The translations under genes were made by a program, and so were the position numbers. A model generated the notes under the pieces. The model made no database searches, was not told where the DNA came from, and worked only from the letters and a program-made list of their open reading frames with translations. A stretch of DNA of 64,000 nt from Paraburkholderia sacchari (GTDB lineage Bacteria; Pseudomonadota; Gammaproteobacteria; Burkholderiales; Burkholderiaceae). The stretch is taken from NCBI RefSeq assembly GCF_000785435.2, contig NZ_JTDB02000009.1:1-64000 (forward strand), written 5' to 3'. This document shows positions 52,141 to 60,949 of this stretch, one piece after another. Each line of letters opens with the position of its first letter. Position 1 is the first letter of the stretch.

Positions 52141-54590
52141 ACGCCGCGTCCGCGCCAGTCGTCTGGCTTTCGCAGGTCACGCGCGCCGATCTCGCGCGCG
52201 TCGGCGGCAAGAACGCCTCGCTCGGCGAGTTGATCGCGAACCTCGCGCCGCACGGCATCAAGGTGCCGCCAGGCTTCGCGACCACGGCGCAGGCGTATCG
52301 CGACTTCCTCGCCGCGAACCACCTCGATGACGTGATCGCCGCCGCGCTGGACGATCTGCATGCGAAGCGGCGCACGCTCGCCGAAACGGGCGCGCTGATC
52401 CGCGCGGCGATCCTGCGCGGCGAATGGCCCGCCGCGATTGCGGACGCGATCCGCGCGGCCTATGCGGACCTGTGCCGCCAGAGCGGGCAGCGCGATCAGA
52501 GCGATCAAGACAGGCTGAGCGTCGCCGTGCGCTCCAGCGCGACCGCCGAGGATCTGCCCGAGGCGAGCTTCGCGGGGCAGTTCGAGACCTTCCTGAACGT
52601 GTCGGGCGGCGCGGCGGTGCTCGACGCGTGCCGGCGCTGCTACGCGTCGCTCTATACCGACCGCGCGATCAGCTACCGGCAGGCCAAAGGCTTCGACGCG
52701 CTGAAGGTCGCGGTGTCGGTGGGCGTGCAGCAGATGGTGCGCGCCGACCTGGGCGGCGCGGGCGTGATGTTCTCGATCGATACCGAGACCGGCTTCGGGC
52801 GCGTCGTCCTGATCGACGCGGCCTGGGGGCTCGGCGAGAACGTGGTGCAGGGCGCCGTCGATCCGGACGAATACGAGGTCTTCAAGCCGCTGCTGGATGA
52901 CCCGTCGCTGGCGCCCATCGTCGGCAAGCAGCGCGGCGCCAAGACCCTCAAGATGATCTGCGTGCGCAGCCGCATGCATCCGACCCGGAACGTGCGGACC
53001 TCGCTGGCCGAGCGCCGCGCTTACGTGCTGCAAGACGAAGAAATCCTCAAGCTCGCGCGCTGGGCCTGCCGGATCGAGGCGCACTACGGCTGCGCGATGG
53101 ACATGGAGTGGGCGAAGGACGGCGCGACCGGCGAGATCTTCATCGTGCAGGCGCGCCCGGAAACGGTCCAGTCGCGCCGCGATGCGGGCGCGCTCAAAAC
53201 CTGGCACCTCGACAAAGCCGGGCCGAAGCTGCTCTCGGGCGTGAGCGTTGGCGAGGCGATCGGCGCGGGGCCCGTCTGCGTGATCGAGCAGCCCCGCGAC
53301 ATGGCGCGCTTCGTGGACGGCGCGGTGCTGGTCGCGCAGACCACCGACCCGGACTGGGTGCCGGTCATGCGGCGCGCCGCCGCGATCGTCACGGATCACG
53401 GCGGCCGCACCTCGCACGCGGCGATCGTGAGCCGCGAGCTGGGCCTGCCGGCCATCGTCGGGACCGGCAATGCCACGCGCGTGCTGCGCAACCGCCAGAA
53501 GGTCACGGTGAGTTGCGCGCAGGGCGAGCAAGGCGCGGTGTACGAGGGCATCGCGGACTTTCACGCGCAGGAGATCGACTTCTCGGACCTGCCGCCCACC
53601 CGCACTGCCATCATGCTCAATCTCGCCAACCCCGCGGCTGCGTTTCGCTGGTGGCGCATGCCCGCCGACGGGGTGGGGCTCGCGCGCATGGAGTTCGTGA
53701 TCGGCAGTCAGATTCGCGCGCATCCGATGGCGCTGGTCCACTACGACCAGCTCAAGGACGAGCGGGCGAAGCGCATCATTCGCGACCTGAGCGCCGGATA
53801 TGCCGACAAGACCGAGTACTTCGTGGACCAGCTCTCGCGTGCGCTCGGGCGCATCGCGGCCGCGCACTTTCCGCATCCGGTGATCGTGCGCATGAGCGAC
53901 TTCAAGACCAACGAGTACGCGAACCTCGTGGGCGGCGCGCAGTTCGAGCCGCACGAGGCCAATCCGATGCTCGGCTTTCGCGGGGCCTCGCGCTACTACT
54001 CGCCGCTGTACCGCGAAGGCTTCGCGCTCGAATGCCGCGCGATTCGCCGGCTGCGCGAAGAGATGGGCTTCACCAACGTCGTCGTGATGATCCCGTTCTG
54101 CCGCACGCCCGAGGAAGCCGACCGTGTGCTCGCGGTCATGCGCGAGAACGGCCTCGAACGCGGGCGCAATGGCCTCGAAATCTACGTGATGTGCGAGATC
54201 CCCTCCAATGTCGTGCTGGCGCGCGAGTTCGCGCGTCGCTTCGACGGCTTTTCGATCGGCAGCAACGATCTCACGCAGCTCACGCTCGGCGTCGATCGCG
54301 ACTCGGCGCAGCTCGCCGGGCTCTTCGACGAGCAAAGCGACGCGCTCAAGTGGATGGTGCGCACGGTGATTGCCGAGGCCCACCGCGCCGGCGCGAAGGT
54401 CGGCCTGTGCGGCGAAGCGCCTGCGCACCATCCCGAGTTTGCGGCGTTCCTGGTCGAGTGCGGCATCGACTCGATCTCGGTGGGACCCGACAGCTTCGTC
54501 GCGCTCAAGCAGCGCGTCGCGGCCAGCGAGTCGGCGCGCGAGACGCATGCCGGCATGCCTGTGACGCTGGCCGGGCGGGCGCCGTTGTGA
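52137..54590 (+). CDS. ppsA: Phosphoenolpyruvate synthase
   Basis: The 817-residue protein has the pyruvate/PEP dikinase order: N-terminal ATP-binding domain (RVGGKNASLGELI and VAVRSSATAEDLPEASFAGQ), the swivelling domain with phospho-His427 (GGRTSHAAIVSRE), and the C-terminal PEP-binding barrel (GVGLARMEFV, RMSDFKTNEYANLVGG, SIGSNDLTQ, catalytic Cys758 in GLCGEAPAH). It converts pyruvate and ATP to PEP, AMP and phosphate, and can run toward ATP in energy-limited cells. It is slightly longer than E. coli PpsA (792). It overlaps the Usp gene. Confidence 0.95.
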   Translation: MNAASAPVVWLSQVTRADLARVGGKNASLGELIANLAPHGIKVPPGFATTAQAYRDFLAANHLDDVIAAALDDLHAKRRTLAETGALIRAAILRGEWPAAIADAIRAAYADLCRQSGQRDQSDQDRLSVAVRSSATAEDLPEASFAGQFETFLNVSGGAAVLDACRRCYASLYTDRAISYRQAKGFDALKVAVSVGVQQMVRADLGGAGVMFSIDTETGFGRVVLIDAAWGLGENVVQGAVDPDEYEVFKPLLDDPSLAPIVGKQRGAKTLKMICVRSRMHPTRNVRTSLAERRAYVLQDEEILKLARWACRIEAHYGCAMDMEWAKDGATGEIFIVQARPETVQSRRDAGALKTWHLDKAGPKLLSGVSVGEAIGAGPVCVIEQPRDMARFVDGAVLVAQTTDPDWVPVMRRAAAIVTDHGGRTSHAAIVSRELGLPAIVGTGNATRVLRNRQKVTVSCAQGEQGAVYEGIADFHAQEIDFSDLPPTRTAIMLNLANPAAAFRWWRMPADGVGLARMEFVIGSQIRAHPMALVHYDQLKDERAKRIIRDLSAGYADKTEYFVDQLSRALGRIAAAHFPHPVIVRMSDFKTNEYANLVGGAQFEPHEANPMLGFRGASRYYSPLYREGFALECRAIRRLREEMGFTNVVVMIPFCRTPEEADRVLAVMRENGLERGRNGLEIYVMCEIPSNVVLAREFARRFDGFSIGSNDLTQLTLGVDRDSAQLAGLFDEQSDALKWMVRTVIAEAHRAGAKVGLCGEAPAHHPEFAAFLVECGIDSISVGPDSFVALKQRVAASESARETHAGMPVTLAGRAPL

Positions 54591-54616
54591 GGGATTTTTA
54601 TAGTCAGGAGAATGCA

Positions 54617-55123
54617 ATGAGCGATACCCCCGGGCGCATGCCGCTCCAGCCTGCTTCCCCGTCGAGCATCGGCACGCGCATGGCGCAGATCGGCTTCGAT
54701 CAACTCACGGCCGCGCTGGCGCTGCAAGCGAAGTGCATTGAACGCGATCTTGCCGCCGCGCAGCGCTTGGGCGACGCGCTCATGCACGCGCGCGCCAGCC
54801 ATGCGGGGGCGATTGCGCAGGCCTGGCAGTCGATGACGCGCGAGTACCTTGCGACGAGCGTGGCCTTGTGGGAGCAAGGCCTGGTTTCGGCTGCGCGAAA
54901 CCAGGCGGCATACGGGGCGCTGTTTCGCGACGCGGTGTTCAATGCCGGAAATGCCGGATGGCTGGCGGCGCCGGCGCAGATGAGGCAGACGGCGCGGCAG
55001 GCCGGCACCGTGCCGCAGGCGGTGAACTGGATGACATGGATGGTGCCGTTCATGGGCATGCGCCCGAACGGCAAGGCGGCTCCCGGGCGCGCACAACACT
55101 GCGCGGCATCCGCCGATGCGTGA
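54617..55123 (+). CDS. Phasin-like granule-associated protein
   Basis: The 168-residue, helix-rich, alanine-rich protein has the layout of phasin-2/PhaP-like proteins: a hydrophilic head then amphipathic helices (FDQLTAALALQAKCIERDLAAAQRLGDAL is spread over residues 25-55). CAGGAGAATGCA precedes the ATG 26 bp after ppsA. Phasins coat polyhydroxybutyrate granules. With the PhaB-like reductase at 42746 it hints at PHB turnover in the low-oxygen programme. Family similarity is by layout only. Confidence 0.6.
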   Translation: MSDTPGRMPLQPASPSSIGTRMAQIGFDQLTAALALQAKCIERDLAAAQRLGDALMHARASHAGAIAQAWQSMTREYLATSVALWEQGLVSAARNQAAYGALFRDAVFNAGNAGWLAAPAQMRQTARQAGTVPQAVNWMTWMVPFMGMRPNGKAAPGRAQHCAASADA

Positions 55124-55192
55124 TCGTTGCGGCGCGGGGCGGGCACATCGAGCGTGCCCCGCGCATTTGCCAAACCGTCCGGGGAACACGCC

Positions 55193-55687
55193 ATGAATGC
55201 CGCTCCACAACTAAAGCAGGACATGCTGGACGAACCCGCGCCCGAGCGGCCGGCTACCAACCCGCACAGCGACGACGAGATCGCGACGATGGCGCGCGCG
55301 GTCCTGCACTGGACGGCCGGGGTGCCGCAACGCGCCGTGGAGGTCGAGGTGGTGGGCGGGCATCTCTTCTTGCAGGGGACCGTCGAATGGGAATGGCAGC
55401 GCGAGCTTGCGATCCGGACACTGATGCAGTTGCGCAGCGTGACCGGCGTGACGAGCCGCGTCACCGCCCGGCGGCGCACCGACCCGGACAGGATTGGCGA
55501 GCGCATCCGCAAGGCGCTGCAGTACTACGTTGAAGATGAGGCGGGCCGAATCCATGCCGAGATGAGCGAAGGGGTGGTGACGCTCCGGGGCAAGGTGGGC
55601 TCGGAGGCCGAGCGTGCCGTGGTACGCGGCGCGGCGTGGTCGCAGCCTGGCGTGCGCGCTGTCATCGACGAACTCGTGATCGCGTGA
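55193..55687 (+). CDS. BON-domain protein, two repeats
   Basis: The 164-residue protein has two BON repeats: VLHWTAGVPQRAVEVEVVGG..LRSVTGVTSRV and YYVEDEAGRIHAEMSEGVVTL..QPGVRAVIDEL. The first repeat resembles the middle BON of the 43651 and 62972 proteins (RSVLNWTAG, RSILEWTVG), so this looks like a shortened paralogue that lost the first repeat. GGGGAACACGCC precedes the ATG. It lies between the phasin-like gene and ftsH on one strand. Confidence 0.85.
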   Translation: MNAAPQLKQDMLDEPAPERPATNPHSDDEIATMARAVLHWTAGVPQRAVEVEVVGGHLFLQGTVEWEWQRELAIRTLMQLRSVTGVTSRVTARRRTDPDRIGERIRKALQYYVEDEAGRIHAEMSEGVVTLRGKVGSEAERAVVRGAAWSQPGVRAVIDELVIA

Positions 55688-55745
55688 CGCGGCACGGGTG
55701 CGCCGGGCAGCCGGCCGTCGAAATGCGACGAGGAGCGAGTTCAGC

Positions 55746-57662
55746 ATGGATAAGAAGTTCGATTCCGGCGGCATCGTGTTCATGGTCGGGCTACTGTTGC
55801 TGTTGGCGCTACAGCTCTTCTGGACTGCGCCGGGCGTGCCGCTGCTCGCTTACAGCGATTTCCTGCGCCTCGTCGACGCGCACGCGGTCGACAACCTCGC
55901 GATCAGCCCCACGCGCATTACCGGCGAGCTGCGCCTGGAACGGGCCAAAACGATGCTGCCGGCTTCCGAGGCCGCGGCGTTCGGCGCAGAGCCGGCGCCT
56001 TATTACTTTGCGACCACGCGTGTCGCCGACGACGCGCTGCCGTCCCGTCTTGCCTCCGCCGGCGTGCGCTATAGCGGCGCGCTCGACAGCAACTGGGGCG
56101 GCGCGCTGCTAGGCTGGCTCGCGCCGCTGGTGCTGTTCGTGATGGTGTGGCAGTTCATGATGCGCCGGGGCGGCGGCGCGCGCGATTTCATGGGCATCGG
56201 CAGAAGCCGCGCGCAAGTCTACGTGCAGCGCGAGACGAGCGCGACGTTCAACGATATCGCCGGCATCGACGAGGCCAAAAAAGAGCTTCAGCAAATCGTC
56301 TCGTTCCTGTGCCATCCGGAGCGATACCGCCGGCTCGGCGGAAAAATACCCAAAGGCATCCTGATCGTCGGCGCGCCGGGCACCGGCAAGACCCTGCTCG
56401 CGAAGGCGCTCGCGGGCGAGGCAGGCGTGCCGTTTTTCTCCATCAGCGGCTCCTCGTTCGTGGAAATGTTCGTGGGCGTGGGGGCGGCGCGCGTGCGCGA
56501 CCTCTTCGAGCAGGCGCAGCGCCAGGCCCCGTGCATCGTATTCATCGACGAACTCGACGCGCTCGGCAAGGTGCGCGGCGCAAGCCCCGTTTCGGGCAAC
56601 GACGAACGCGAGCAGACGCTCAACCAACTGCTCGTCGAGATGGACGGCTTCGAGGCCAATGCGGGCGTCATCCTGCTCGCGGCGACGAACCGGCCCGAAA
56701 CGCTCGATCCGGCGTTGCTGCGTCCCGGGCGCTTCGACCGCCACATCGCGATCGACCGTCCCGACCTGGTCGGACGCCGGCAGATTCTCGCCGTGCATAC
56801 GCGCAAGGTGCCGCTTGCGCCCGACGTCGATCTGGATGAGCTGGCGGCGCGCACGCCGGGCTGCGTGGGCGCGGATCTCGCGAACATCGTGAACGAGGCC
56901 GCGCTGCATGCGGCGGAAGCCGACCGCCCGAGCGTCGCCATGGCGGATTTCGACGAGGCCATCGACCGCGCGCTCGCGGGCTCAGAGCGCAAGAGCCGCG
57001 TGATGAACGCGCAGGAGAAGCAGACCATCGCCTGGCATGAGGCGGGCCATGCACTGGTGGCGCAAAGCCGCGCGCACTGCGATCCGGTCAAGAAGGTGTC
57101 GATCATCCCGCGAGGCGTTGCCGCGCTCGGCTATACGCAGCAGGTGCCCACCGAGGACCGCTATGTGCTGCGGCGCAGCGAGCTGCTCGACCGGCTCGAC
57201 GCCTTGCTCGGCGGATGGGTTTCGGAGGCGCTGGTATTCGGCGATGTCTCCACAGGCGCGCAGAACGACCTCGAGCGCGCGACCGCCATGGCGTGGCACA
57301 TGGTGGCGCGCTATGGCATGAGCGAGCGCATTGGCCTCGCGAACTGCGCCGACCACGACGGCATGGCGCGCTCGCTCGCCGGTGCGGATGGCCCGCGCTG
57401 CGGCGAGCAAACGGCCCAGCGCATCGACGACGAAGTGCGCCGGCTGCTGAACGAGGCGCACGAACGTGTCGCGCACACGCTCGCCGAACGGCGCGAGGCG
57501 CTCGACAGGATTGCCAGGCGTCTGCTCGAGCGGGAAGTGCTCGAGCACGACGAACTGGTTGCGCTGATTGCGGGCGAGTCCGCTCCGGACGGAAGCGCGG
57601 AGCAGAGTGCGGAAAATCCTTCGGATACCAAAAAGAGCCGGAGCGTAGAGCCTGCGGCATGA
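55746..57662 (+). CDS. ftsH: Accessory ATP-dependent zinc metalloprotease FtsH
   Basis: The 638-residue protein has an N-terminal membrane helix, a short periplasmic domain, a second helix (LLGWLAPLVLFVMVWQFMMRRGGG), an AAA domain with Walker A GAPGTGKT (209-216), Walker B FIDELDALG and the SRH ATNRPETLDPALLRPGRFDRH. A zinc protease domain with HEAGH (431-435) completes it. It degrades damaged or unassembled membrane proteins. It is accessory rather than the housekeeping copy, judged by context. GAGGAG lies 11 bases upstream of the ATG. Confidence 0.95.
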   Translation: MDKKFDSGGIVFMVGLLLLLALQLFWTAPGVPLLAYSDFLRLVDAHAVDNLAISPTRITGELRLERAKTMLPASEAAAFGAEPAPYYFATTRVADDALPSRLASAGVRYSGALDSNWGGALLGWLAPLVLFVMVWQFMMRRGGGARDFMGIGRSRAQVYVQRETSATFNDIAGIDEAKKELQQIVSFLCHPERYRRLGGKIPKGILIVGAPGTGKTLLAKALAGEAGVPFFSISGSSFVEMFVGVGAARVRDLFEQAQRQAPCIVFIDELDALGKVRGASPVSGNDEREQTLNQLLVEMDGFEANAGVILLAATNRPETLDPALLRPGRFDRHIAIDRPDLVGRRQILAVHTRKVPLAPDVDLDELAARTPGCVGADLANIVNEAALHAAEADRPSVAMADFDEAIDRALAGSERKSRVMNAQEKQTIAWHEAGHALVAQSRAHCDPVKKVSIIPRGVAALGYTQQVPTEDRYVLRRSELLDRLDALLGGWVSEALVFGDVSTGAQNDLERATAMAWHMVARYGMSERIGLANCADHDGMARSLAGADGPRCGEQTAQRIDDEVRRLLNEAHERVAHTLAERREALDRIARRLLEREVLEHDELVALIAGESAPDGSAEQSAENPSDTKKSRSVEPAA

Positions 57663-57712
57663 GGCTCGCCGGTGCCCGTGCAGGTCTCCACGCAGGCCCC
57701 CCGTTTGTGCGC

Positions 57713-58876
57713 CTAGTGCCCCGGCTCGAGATAGTCGTGCGCTGCGCTAGCGCGCGCCGAGGCGCGCAACGCATCGAGCGCCCGCTGCTCGATGCGGCGG
57801 ACCTGTTCGCGCGAGACACCCGCGCGCTTCGCGATTTCGTCGTAGGTTTCGGGCTCGACGCCGCCAATTCCGAAGCGCCGGCGCACTATATCCGCTTGCT
57901 CGGCGGGCATCTCGTCCAGCAGTGCTTGCACGAGTTCGCGCATGCGCGCATGGGCGAGCGTATCGAGCGGCGTGGCTGCCGCTCGGTCGGGAACCAGCTC
58001 GATCAGCTCCGTTTCGCCGTCGGGCAGCAGAATGTCGAGCGATGCCGGCTCGCCGGGAATCGCCAGCAATGCGCGCACTTTGGCGTCTTCGATGCCGCTG
58101 GCCGATGCGATATCGGCAAGGTCCGGCTCGTGGCCCGTTTGCTCGCGAATACGTTCGCGCGCGCGTCGCACGCGCGCGAGCTGGCCGCCCATATGAACCG
58201 GCACCCGGATGGTGCGCCCGCGGTCGGCCACGGCGCGCGACACCGCCTGGCGGATCCACCACGTCGCGTAGGTGGAGAACTTGAAGCCGCGCTGGTATTC
58301 GAAGCGCTCGACGGCGCGCATCAAGCCGATACTGCCGTCCTGCACCAGGTCGGGCAGGTCGATGCCGCGATTCTCGTAGCGTCGCGCGATCGAATACACG
58401 AGCCGCAGATTGGCTTCGAAGAGCTTGCGCGTTGCTTCGCGCAGACGCCCGCGCGCCGCGTTCAAGTGCGCGAGTTGCTCATGCGTTTCGGGGGCGGCGG
58501 GTGTCTCGCGGTGCATGGCGACGAGCGCGTCGCAGACCGCTTCGACGACATCCGACGGCCATTCGCCGGATGCTTCGGCGCTCGGCGCGCTTGTGCCGAG
58601 CGTGCCGAGCGCATGCAGGATATCGCGGCGCGCCGCCTCGATTTCCTGCGCCAGTGCGACTTCCTGATCGCGCGACAGCAACGGCACCGCATGCATGCGC
58701 GCGCGAAACAGCACAAGAGTGTCGTCGGCGACGGCAATGTCCCGCGGCCCGGCCTCCGGACTCAATGGCTGGAGGGCGCCCGGTTGCGGACCTTGCGGAT
58801 AAAGGGGCGCATCGAGCAGACGCTCGATGCGCTCCATGCTCATGTCGGTGTGCTGCTGGTGGCCTTCGGTCTTCAT
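57713..58876 (-). CDS. Sigma-70 family factor, group 2 (RpoD/RpoS-like)
   Basis: The protein has about 387 residues from the ATG at 58876; alternative starts at 58930 and 58843 are possible as none has a good ribosome site. It has region 1.2, region 2 (ANLRLVYSIARRYENRGIDLPDLVQDGSIGLMRAVERFEYQ shows the core-binding and -10 helices, about residues 150-200), region 3 and region 4 with the HTH YDEIAKRAGVSREQVRRIEQRALDALR. A dedicated sigma factor here could read the TANNNT -10 elements of the island. It is convergent with ftsH. Confidence 0.88.
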   Translation of the reverse strand: MKTEGHQQHTDMSMERIERLLDAPLYPQGPQPGALQPLSPEAGPRDIAVADDTLVLFRARMHAVPLLSRDQEVALAQEIEAARRDILHALGTLGTSAPSAEASGEWPSDVVEAVCDALVAMHRETPAAPETHEQLAHLNAARGRLREATRKLFEANLRLVYSIARRYENRGIDLPDLVQDGSIGLMRAVERFEYQRGFKFSTYATWWIRQAVSRAVADRGRTIRVPVHMGGQLARVRRARERIREQTGHEPDLADIASASGIEDAKVRALLAIPGEPASLDILLPDGETELIELVPDRAAATPLDTLAHARMRELVQALLDEMPAEQADIVRRRFGIGGVEPETYDEIAKRAGVSREQVRRIEQRALDALRASARASAAHDYLEPGH

Positions 58877-59047
58877 GTCGATCACGGAATAAACCGTACT
58901 GCTAATCGGGAGGACGGATGGCTCCCGCATGACAGCGGCCGTTCGTTCACGAACACCCATTCGCGACGGCCTGTCTGATGGCGTGCATCTTGGGGCGGTC
59001 GTGCGCGATTCAACAAGGGAAAACCGCAGTGCGTGCGAACTCTCGCG

Positions 59048-59425
59048 TCATGCCGGAACGGCCGATGCCGTGCCCAGCCATGGCACGTCGCGTGCGAGGC
59101 TCGCGGTCCAGGTTTCCCACCCATACGGGTTGTCTTCGAAAAGCAGTGCTCTCACGGGCGCCGCGAGCGCGCCATGGTCGAGCGGCTCGTCCAGCAGCAA
59201 CTGCGGCCAACGGCAAAACGCGCGCAAGGCGCGGTATTCGAGCTCGCTGACCGTCATGGTCTGGGCGACGCTGTCCAGCAGCGCAATGCCCGCCAGCGCC
59301 TCGTAATTGCGGACCAGATCGCCGACGGTCTGGGCGTCGCGAACGTGCGCCTTGATGTAGTCGAGCATCTTCAGAACATCGCCGAGTTGCAGCAGCAAGG
59401 CCCGGCGCTCGTAAGCATCTTTCAT
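59048..59425 (-). CDS. Hypothetical 125-residue protein
   Basis: The soluble helical protein begins MKDAYERRALLLQLGDVLKM with GAGGAGTGAATC upstream. The first 75 residues are helical and the second half contains WPQLLLDEPLDHGAL and NPYGWETW. No family is recognised. It lies on the minus strand between a nitroreductase-containing group and the sigma-factor gene (171 bp gap), probably within the same transcription unit. Confidence 0.65.
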   Translation of the reverse strand: MKDAYERRALLLQLGDVLKMLDYIKAHVRDAQTVGDLVRNYEALAGIALLDSVAQTMTVSELEYRALRAFCRWPQLLLDEPLDHGALAAPVRALLFEDNPYGWETWTASLARDVPWLGTASAVPA

Positions 59426-59546
59426 GATTCACTCCTCGCGGATCACAGATTCTGGCCCGTTCGACGCACCCGCACCGGGCGGACAGATGCAGAAGTTCCG
59501 GGTCGCGAACTTCTGCGCGCAATTGCACAAAGGCGGCGCGGGCATC

Positions 59547-60014
59547 TCAGCAAGCCGCCGCCGGCTTTGCCCCCAGCGCCGGCAACTGTCCCCATCCGAC
59601 CGGGGCATAGACGGTCCCGCCCGCGAGTTCGACCAACTCGGTGAAGCGCTGGAGCGTCGCGCCCGCCATGATGTGCACGGGCGGGCCGCCGAAATAACTG
59701 TCGGTGCGCAGCCAGGGCGCGCGCCGGTCGTTGATCTCCTGCACGCTGTAGGGGTGCGCGTGCTCGCCCGTTTCCGGCGTGAGCAGCGGCCCGTCGAAGG
59801 CGAGCTTGAGAATCTGGTCGGATTCGCCGCCATAGGGCAAGCCGGCCTCGGACGCCTCGGACGCCTCGGACGCCTCGGACGTATAGGGCGAGTGCTCCCA
59901 ATGGTCGCCCCATTGCTGATCGAGCGGCACGCGCGTGAAATACGCCCACGGCGCGCGCACATAGCAGAGACGGTAGATCTCCTGAACGGCGGTCAAGTCC
60001 ACGCGCGTAGTCAT
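59547..60014 (-). CDS. Hypothetical 155-residue protein with SEA tripeptide repeat
   Basis: The protein starts MTTRVDLTAVQEIYRLCYVR after GGGAAGCTGGCG. Residues about 45-56 are four exact copies of Ser-Glu-Ala, encoded by four exact 9-bp units. The rest has aromatic-rich segments (WGDHWEHSPYTS, APWLRTDSYFGG). No family recognised. It follows the nitroreductase gene by 37 bp on the same strand, so the two are probably co-transcribed from the FNR box at 60775. Confidence 0.68.
   Translation of the reverse strand: MTTRVDLTAVQEIYRLCYVRAPWAYFTRVPLDQQWGDHWEHSPYTSEASEASEASEAGLPYGGESDQILKLAFDGPLLTPETGEHAHPYSVQEINDRRAPWLRTDSYFGGPPVHIMAGATLQRFTELVELAGGTVYAPVGWGQLPALGAKPAAAC
59845..59880. repeat. Four exact 9-bp tandem repeats inside a coding sequence
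   Basis: GCCTCGGAC is repeated four times without a mismatch (59845-59880). It stays in frame in the minus-strand gene at 59547-60014, so copy-number change would add or remove Ser-Glu-Ala units without frameshift. Confidence 0.9.
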
Positions 60015-60051
60015 CGCCAGCTTCCCGGTTCGCGAGCGCGGCCTGGGCCGC

Positions 60052-60702
60052 TTACGCCGCCGCCGGCCTGCCGACGGTCTGCGCGAGAATCGGCGTCTCG
60101 TCCTCGTTCAGGCGCAGAGCATCGGCTAGCAGCCGATGGTTGATCCAGCCGCGCACGACGGTGGCGAGCCCCTCGGAGGCGCAGTAGAGCGAGACGTTCT
60201 GGCAGATCGCGCCGGTGGCAATGGCCGCGAACAGTTCGCGCTGCTGGCGCGGCGCGGCGAGCACCTGCGAGCCTCGCAGCACGTACACGAGATCGAGCGG
60301 CGCCTTGCCCACGAAGTCCTGATAGCCCGTCATGTTGCGCGCGTCGACGGCGTGCTTGAGCGCAAGCCGGTTGAGATCGGGCTCATAGCGATAGACGCCG
60401 TGAGGCAGCGCGACATAGACATCGATCTCATTGAAGCCATGCGCGGAGGGCGCGGTGTGGCCGCCGGTTTCGGGGCGGTTCACGCCATTCGCGGCCCAGA
60501 GCAGTTCGCCCAATGTGTCGAGCGTCATGGGCGTGTCCGCGTACATGCGGGTGCTCTTGCGCTGCACGAGCGCTTTCATCAGGGGCGCGCCGGCGTCGTG
60601 TCGCGGGCGCGGCAGGTCGATGAAGGCGAGCGCTTCGCCGCTCGCGGGAGCGGGCGGCAGCAGCGGCACAGGCTGGTAGTCGATGCGTTGAAATTCGGTC
60701 AT
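60052..60702 (-). CDS. Nitroreductase-family flavoprotein
   Basis: The 216-residue protein has the FMN phosphate-binding pattern ALVQRKSTRMYADTPMTLDTLGELLWAANGVNR, the middle region with TGYQDFVGKAPLDLVYV, and AAIATGAICQNVSLYCASEGLATVVRGW, typical of nitroreductase/SagB-type oxidoreductases. GGAGAACGCC precedes the ATG. It reduces quinones, nitro-compounds or similar acceptors with NAD(P)H. The FNR box at 60775 faces it. Confidence 0.9.
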   Translation of the reverse strand: MTEFQRIDYQPVPLLPPAPASGEALAFIDLPRPRHDAGAPLMKALVQRKSTRMYADTPMTLDTLGELLWAANGVNRPETGGHTAPSAHGFNEIDVYVALPHGVYRYEPDLNRLALKHAVDARNMTGYQDFVGKAPLDLVYVLRGSQVLAAPRQQRELFAAIATGAICQNVSLYCASEGLATVVRGWINHRLLADALRLNEDETPILAQTVGRPAAA

Positions 60703-60774
60703 GGCGTTCTCCAGGTGGCTCGCGGCCGGCATCCGTTTGCCGCTTCAGTCTCGACGCCAGGGGCGGGTGCGCGA

Positions 60775-60788
60775 TTGACTCAGATCAA
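60775..60788 (-). promoter_or_regulatory. FNR box for the nitroreductase group
   Basis: TTGACTCAGATCAA (TTGAC-N4-ATCAA). On the minus strand GAGACT (60752-60747) lies 36 nt from the box edge. It would drive the nitroreductase and possibly the two following hypotheticals. Confidence 0.75.
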
Positions 60789-60851
60789 TCAGGGCTGTGC
60801 AGCGTGTCGCGACCGTAGACCACCCGCGTGCGCCGCCCGCAATCCGCATCG

Positions 60852-60865
60852 TTGATATGTGTCAA
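60852..60865 (+). promoter_or_regulatory. FNR box for the flavodoxin-like oxidoreductase operon
   Basis: TTGATATGTGTCAA (TTGAT-N4-GTCAA). CACGAT at 60887-60892 lies 35 nt from its edge, predicting a start near 60900, 50 bp before the first start codon. Confidence 0.75.
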
Positions 60866-60949
60866 TTGGATAGCGCCGATGGCGCGCACGATCGACGTGT
60901 CGGTGCAGCGAACGTGCTGTGCACCTCGCATGTAAAAGGAGCCCTCGCC

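Noticed and set aside
51789..54617. A 942-codon open frame on the minus strand opposite ppsA
   Set aside because: It lies wholly within the plus-strand ppsA gene, whose family motifs and catalytic residues are unmistakable. The antisense translation is a low-complexity Arg/His-rich shadow caused by high GC.
57215..58978. Plus-strand frame of 587 codons across the ftsH end and sigma gene
   Set aside because: It overlaps two genes with clear motifs, and the translation lacks any family feature.
59845..59880. Short tandem array considered as CRISPR
   Set aside because: The units are 9 bp, perfect and contiguous without spacers, and lie inside a coding frame.
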